Below are positions 14,213-14,376 of a DNA stretch of 14,376 nucleotides, one piece after another. Under the pieces are notes generated by a model. The model ran no database searches. It was not told where the DNA came from and saw only the letters and a list, made by a program, of their open reading frames with translations. Source of the DNA: Candidatus Arcticimaribacter sp. UBA7428 (GTDB lineage: Bacteria; Bacteroidota; Bacteroidia; Flavobacteriales; Flavobacteriaceae); the NCBI GenBank assembly GCA_002477625.1, contig DLQQ01000029.1, positions 1 to 14,376 on the forward strand, written 5' to 3'. Numbering within the stretch: position 1 is the first letter of the stretch; each line of letters begins with the position of its first letter. The translations under genes and the position numbers were made by a program.

Positions 14213-14376
14213 ATGTATACTCCAAATTTATTCGGTATCCAGTACACCTATTTTTTAAGCGGATTAATTACACTAATGTTATTATTTTCATATGAAAGTG
14301 AAGAAGATTTCAGTTGTATTATTGACCGCAACACACCTACTGAGCAAAAAAGTCAACTTGATTATTTCGACCGACT
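14213..14376 (+). CDS. Start of an unidentified gene, cut by the window edge
   Basis: From ATG 14213 a frame stays open for 54 codons to the end of the window. It begins MYTPNLFGIQYTYFLSGLIT, has a moderately hydrophobic stretch at residues 13-26, then turns polar and acidic (SYESEEDFSCIIDRNTPTEQ). There is no Shine-Dalgarno and no clear -7 match; the leader is very AT-rich. I do not recognise a family. It follows a strong terminator, so it would be its own transcription unit. An open frame of this length can occur by chance. Confidence 0.4.
   Translation, partial: MYTPNLFGIQYTYFLSGLITLMLLFSYESEEDFSCIIDRNTPTEQKSQLDYFDR

Noticed and set aside
1-14376. CRISPR array, transposon, prophage, toxin-antitoxin or secondary-metabolite cluster
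   Set aside because: No regularly spaced repeats, transposase, integrase, phage structural genes or biosynthetic enzymes were found on either strand.

Overview
The window looks like chromosomal DNA of a marine-type flavobacterium (Bacteroidota, Flavobacteriia). The evidence is the AT-rich base composition, the lack of Shine-Dalgarno sequences before most starts, several matches to the Bacteroidota -7 promoter element TAnnTTTG, and family content typical of flavobacteria: the DUF6452/DUF6048 pair, an ornithine aminotransferase with a Cys-rich insert, and zapA/RNase Y flanking a 6S RNA. This assignment rests on gene families recognised by eye; no search was run.

Layout. (1) 67-850 (+): a broken glycosylasparaginase gene. 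It has a twin-arginine signal peptide frameshifted at a T-run, and its reading frame leaves the family just after the catalytic Thr and enters an unrelated tail. (2) 961-1704 (+): an aquaporin/glycerol facilitator. (3) 4555-1714 (-): ACT-domain protein, then a coiled-coil protein, ZapA, a well-structured 6S RNA, and RNase Y. (4) 4556-4914: a 359-base gap holding a possible decayed secreted-peptide gene and a 20-bp perfect palindrome. (5) 4915-6609 (+): a secreted M23 metallopeptidase. (6) 9080-6616 (-): ornithine aminotransferase followed by cysteine desulfurase. (7) 9238-11847 (+): an overlapping set of RlmD-type rRNA methyltransferase, DUF6452 lipoprotein and DUF6048 exported protein. (8) 13209-11825 (-): a THUMP-domain rRNA methyltransferase translationally coupled to a small two-helix membrane protein. 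(9) 13287-13958 (+): a ZIP-family metal transporter. (10) 13959-14376: a gap with a strong intrinsic terminator and a possible small RNA, then the start of an unidentified gene that runs off the window.

How it fits together. Most of this is housekeeping: cell division (ZapA and a likely coiled-coil partner), RNA turnover and polymerase control (RNase Y, 6S RNA), rRNA base methylation (two enzymes), PLP-dependent amino-acid and sulfur metabolism, envelope remodelling (M23 peptidase) and transport. I see no CRISPR array, transposase, phage gene, toxin-antitoxin pair, tRNA or rRNA. The most interesting item is the zapA-6S-rny arrangement. The 6S RNA can be folded by eye into nested stems ending in a U-tract only 16 nt before the RNase Y start codon, so a nuclease gene appears to depend on read-through or processing of a regulatory RNA. 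Other items worth a look are the chimeric glycosylasparaginase relic, the four-Cys insert in ornithine aminotransferase, the NPT variant of the second aquaporin NPA motif, and the uncharacterised envelope pair overlapping rlmD.
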